Source of the DNA: Gordonia asplenii
Lineage (GTDB): Bacteria > Actinomycetota > Actinomycetes > Mycobacteriales > Mycobacteriaceae
Length of the DNA: 32,221 bases
NCBI RefSeq assembly: GCF_012933505.1
Contig: NZ_JABBNB010000049.1
Coordinates: 1 to 32,221 of the forward strand
Reading direction: 5' to 3'
Below the pieces are notes generated by a model. That model was not told the DNA's origin. It saw nothing but the letters and a program-made list of their open reading frames with translations, and did no database searches. The position numbers and the translations under genes were made by a program. This document shows, piece by piece, positions 31,108 through 32,221 of the stretch (position 1 is the first letter of the stretch; each line of letters starts with the position of its first letter).

Positions 31108-32064
31108 ATGCCTGGAACCCTGATGCTCCTCGACGGCGCAAGCCTCTGGTTTCGCTCCTTCTACGCTCTGCCGGAGAAGATGACCGCCCCCGACGGACGA
31201 CCGGTCAACGCGGTGCGCGGGTTCATCGACACCATCGCGGCGCTGGTCACCAAACATGAGCCGACGCGCCTGGTCGTGTGCCTCGACCTCGATTGGCGCC
31301 CCGCATTCCGCACCGAACTCATCCCGTCCTACAAAGCGCATCGAGTTGCCGAGACGTCCGAGGTCGCCCCCGACGTCGAAGAGGTCCCCGACACCTTAAC
31401 GCCGCAGGTCGATATGATCATGAATGTTCTTGCCGCAGCGGGCATCTCCAGTGCCGGAGCGGTCGGCTACGAGGCCGACGACGTGATCGGAACGCTCGCC
31501 TTCGCCGAGGCCGACGACGACGTGATCGTGGTGTCGGGCGACCGCGACCTGTTGCAGGTGGTCGCCGACGACCCCGTCACGGTCCGGGTGTTCTACGTCG
31601 GGCGTGGACTGTCGAAAGCCGAACTCATGGGTCCGGTCGAAGTCGCCGAGAAATACGGCCTCGACCCCCGGCGCGCAGGCGTCGGCTACGCCGAGATGTC
31701 GATGCTGCGCGGCGATCCGTCCGACGGTCTGCCCGGCGTGGCGGGGATCGGCGAGAAGACCGGCGCGAAGCTGCTCAACGAATACGGCAGTCTCGACGCG
31801 CTCGAGGCGGCCGCCCACGACCCGGCGTCGAGCCTGGCGGCTCGCCCCCGCAATGCGCTCAAGGCCGCCACGGACTATCTCGCCGCGGCCCGCACGGTGG
31901 TCACCGTCGCCACCGACGCGCAGATCGTCGAGACCGACGGCGACGGCACCGATACCCTGCCGTCCGCCCCGGCCGATGCGGCTGCGCTGGCGGGGTTGGT
32001 GGAGGAGCTGGGCATCGACGCCTCGGTGAAGCGCCTCGCCACCGCGCTGCGATGGGAGGCGTGA
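31108..32064 (+). CDS. 5'-3' exonuclease (PolA N-terminal domain-like, FEN family)
   Basis: 318-residue stand-alone flap/5'-3' exonuclease. The N-terminal PIN-like domain shows LMLLDGASLWFRSFYALPE, VVCLDLDWRPAFRTELIPSYK, GYEADDVIGTLA and VVSGDRDLLQVV, carrying the acidic metal-binding residues. The helix-hairpin-helix region LPGVAGIGEKTGAKLLNEYGS follows. It lacks any polymerase domain, like M. tuberculosis Rv2090, and probably removes 5' flaps or RNA primers in replication and repair. ATG at 31108 is chosen to start MPGTLMLLDG; an in-frame start at 31066 overlaps the divergent gene. No strong ribosome site is seen. The remaining 157 bases to the window end contain no gene that can be supported. 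Confidence 0.92.
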   Translation: MPGTLMLLDGASLWFRSFYALPEKMTAPDGRPVNAVRGFIDTIAALVTKHEPTRLVVCLDLDWRPAFRTELIPSYKAHRVAETSEVAPDVEEVPDTLTPQVDMIMNVLAAAGISSAGAVGYEADDVIGTLAFAEADDDVIVVSGDRDLLQVVADDPVTVRVFYVGRGLSKAELMGPVEVAEKYGLDPRRAGVGYAEMSMLRGDPSDGLPGVAGIGEKTGAKLLNEYGSLDALEAAAHDPASSLAARPRNALKAATDYLAAARTVVTVATDAQIVETDGDGTDTLPSAPADAAALAGLVEELGIDASVKRLATALRWEA

Positions 32065-32221
32065 ACTCCTCGTCGAGTCTCGAAACCAGTGTCTCGTGTC
32101 GGACCTGCTCCCCCGCGGTTGCCGGACGTTCTCGTCGACGCGGACGCTGCTGCGAGGCCCGAAAGCCCTACTGGTTCAACGGGATTGACCCAAGTTGGCA
32201 ACCTCGCCTCGCCATCCCCTC

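Noticed and set aside
31875..32201. Minus-strand open frame at the right edge
   Set aside because: It overlaps the exonuclease gene by about 190 bases, is Ala/Ser/Arg-rich and shows no domain; treated as a shadow. The tail 32065-32221 is left unannotated.

Overview
The window is high-GC DNA from an actinobacterium of the order Mycobacteriales. Gordonia or a close relative is the best guess, but this is an inference. GTG starts are frequent, adjacent genes are often joined by 4-base GTGA/ATGA overlaps, and the gene order follows Mycobacterium tuberculosis Rv2566 to Rv2605c closely. That order is transglutaminase/ATP-grasp genes, aspS, a YpfJ-type protease, hisS, a glyoxalase II-like gene, a cyclophilin, rel, apt, a solute-binding lipoprotein, secF, secD, yajC, ruvB, ruvA, ruvC, yebC, pdxT and tesB. 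The comparison is from memory of that genome; no search was run.

Left part (1-7.3 kb, minus strand): a three-gene, 4-base-overlapping operon. It encodes a transglutaminase/DUF2126 putative amidoligase fusion, a circularly permuted ATP-grasp/alpha-E fusion and a stand-alone transglutaminase-like protein. This is a widespread but functionally unsolved set, predicted to make or cut amide bonds in peptides, and it is the best candidate here for an undescribed biochemical system.

Middle (7.4-18.3 kb): aspS is followed by two strong hairpins. Divergent from it are two translationally coupled metallopeptidase genes (YpfJ-type and DUF885). Then come hisS with a metallo-hydrolase, a membrane-anchored cyclophilin, and rel. 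Two islands of REP-like GGTTGAG...CGAAACC repeats fill the convergent gaps at 11.86-12.40 kb and 15.74-15.96 kb. In the first island the repeats supply the stop codons of both flanking genes.

Right-middle (18.4-29.0 kb, all minus strand): yajC-secD-secF-lipoprotein-apt-rel (protein export, purine salvage, stringent response); ruvC-ruvA-ruvB (Holliday junction processing) behind a clear SOS box; and tesB-pdxT-yebC (thioesterase, vitamin B6 synthesis glutaminase, transcriptional regulator-type protein). The pdxS partner usually next to tesB is not in the window.

Right end (29.1-32.2 kb): synteny changes. An orphan LuxR-type regulator is followed by an M24 peptidase divergent from a 5'-3' exonuclease, the arrangement of Rv2089c/Rv2090. 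Two equal palindromes 30 bases apart lie in that divergent promoter region. No tRNA, rRNA, CRISPR array, phage or transposase gene was seen.
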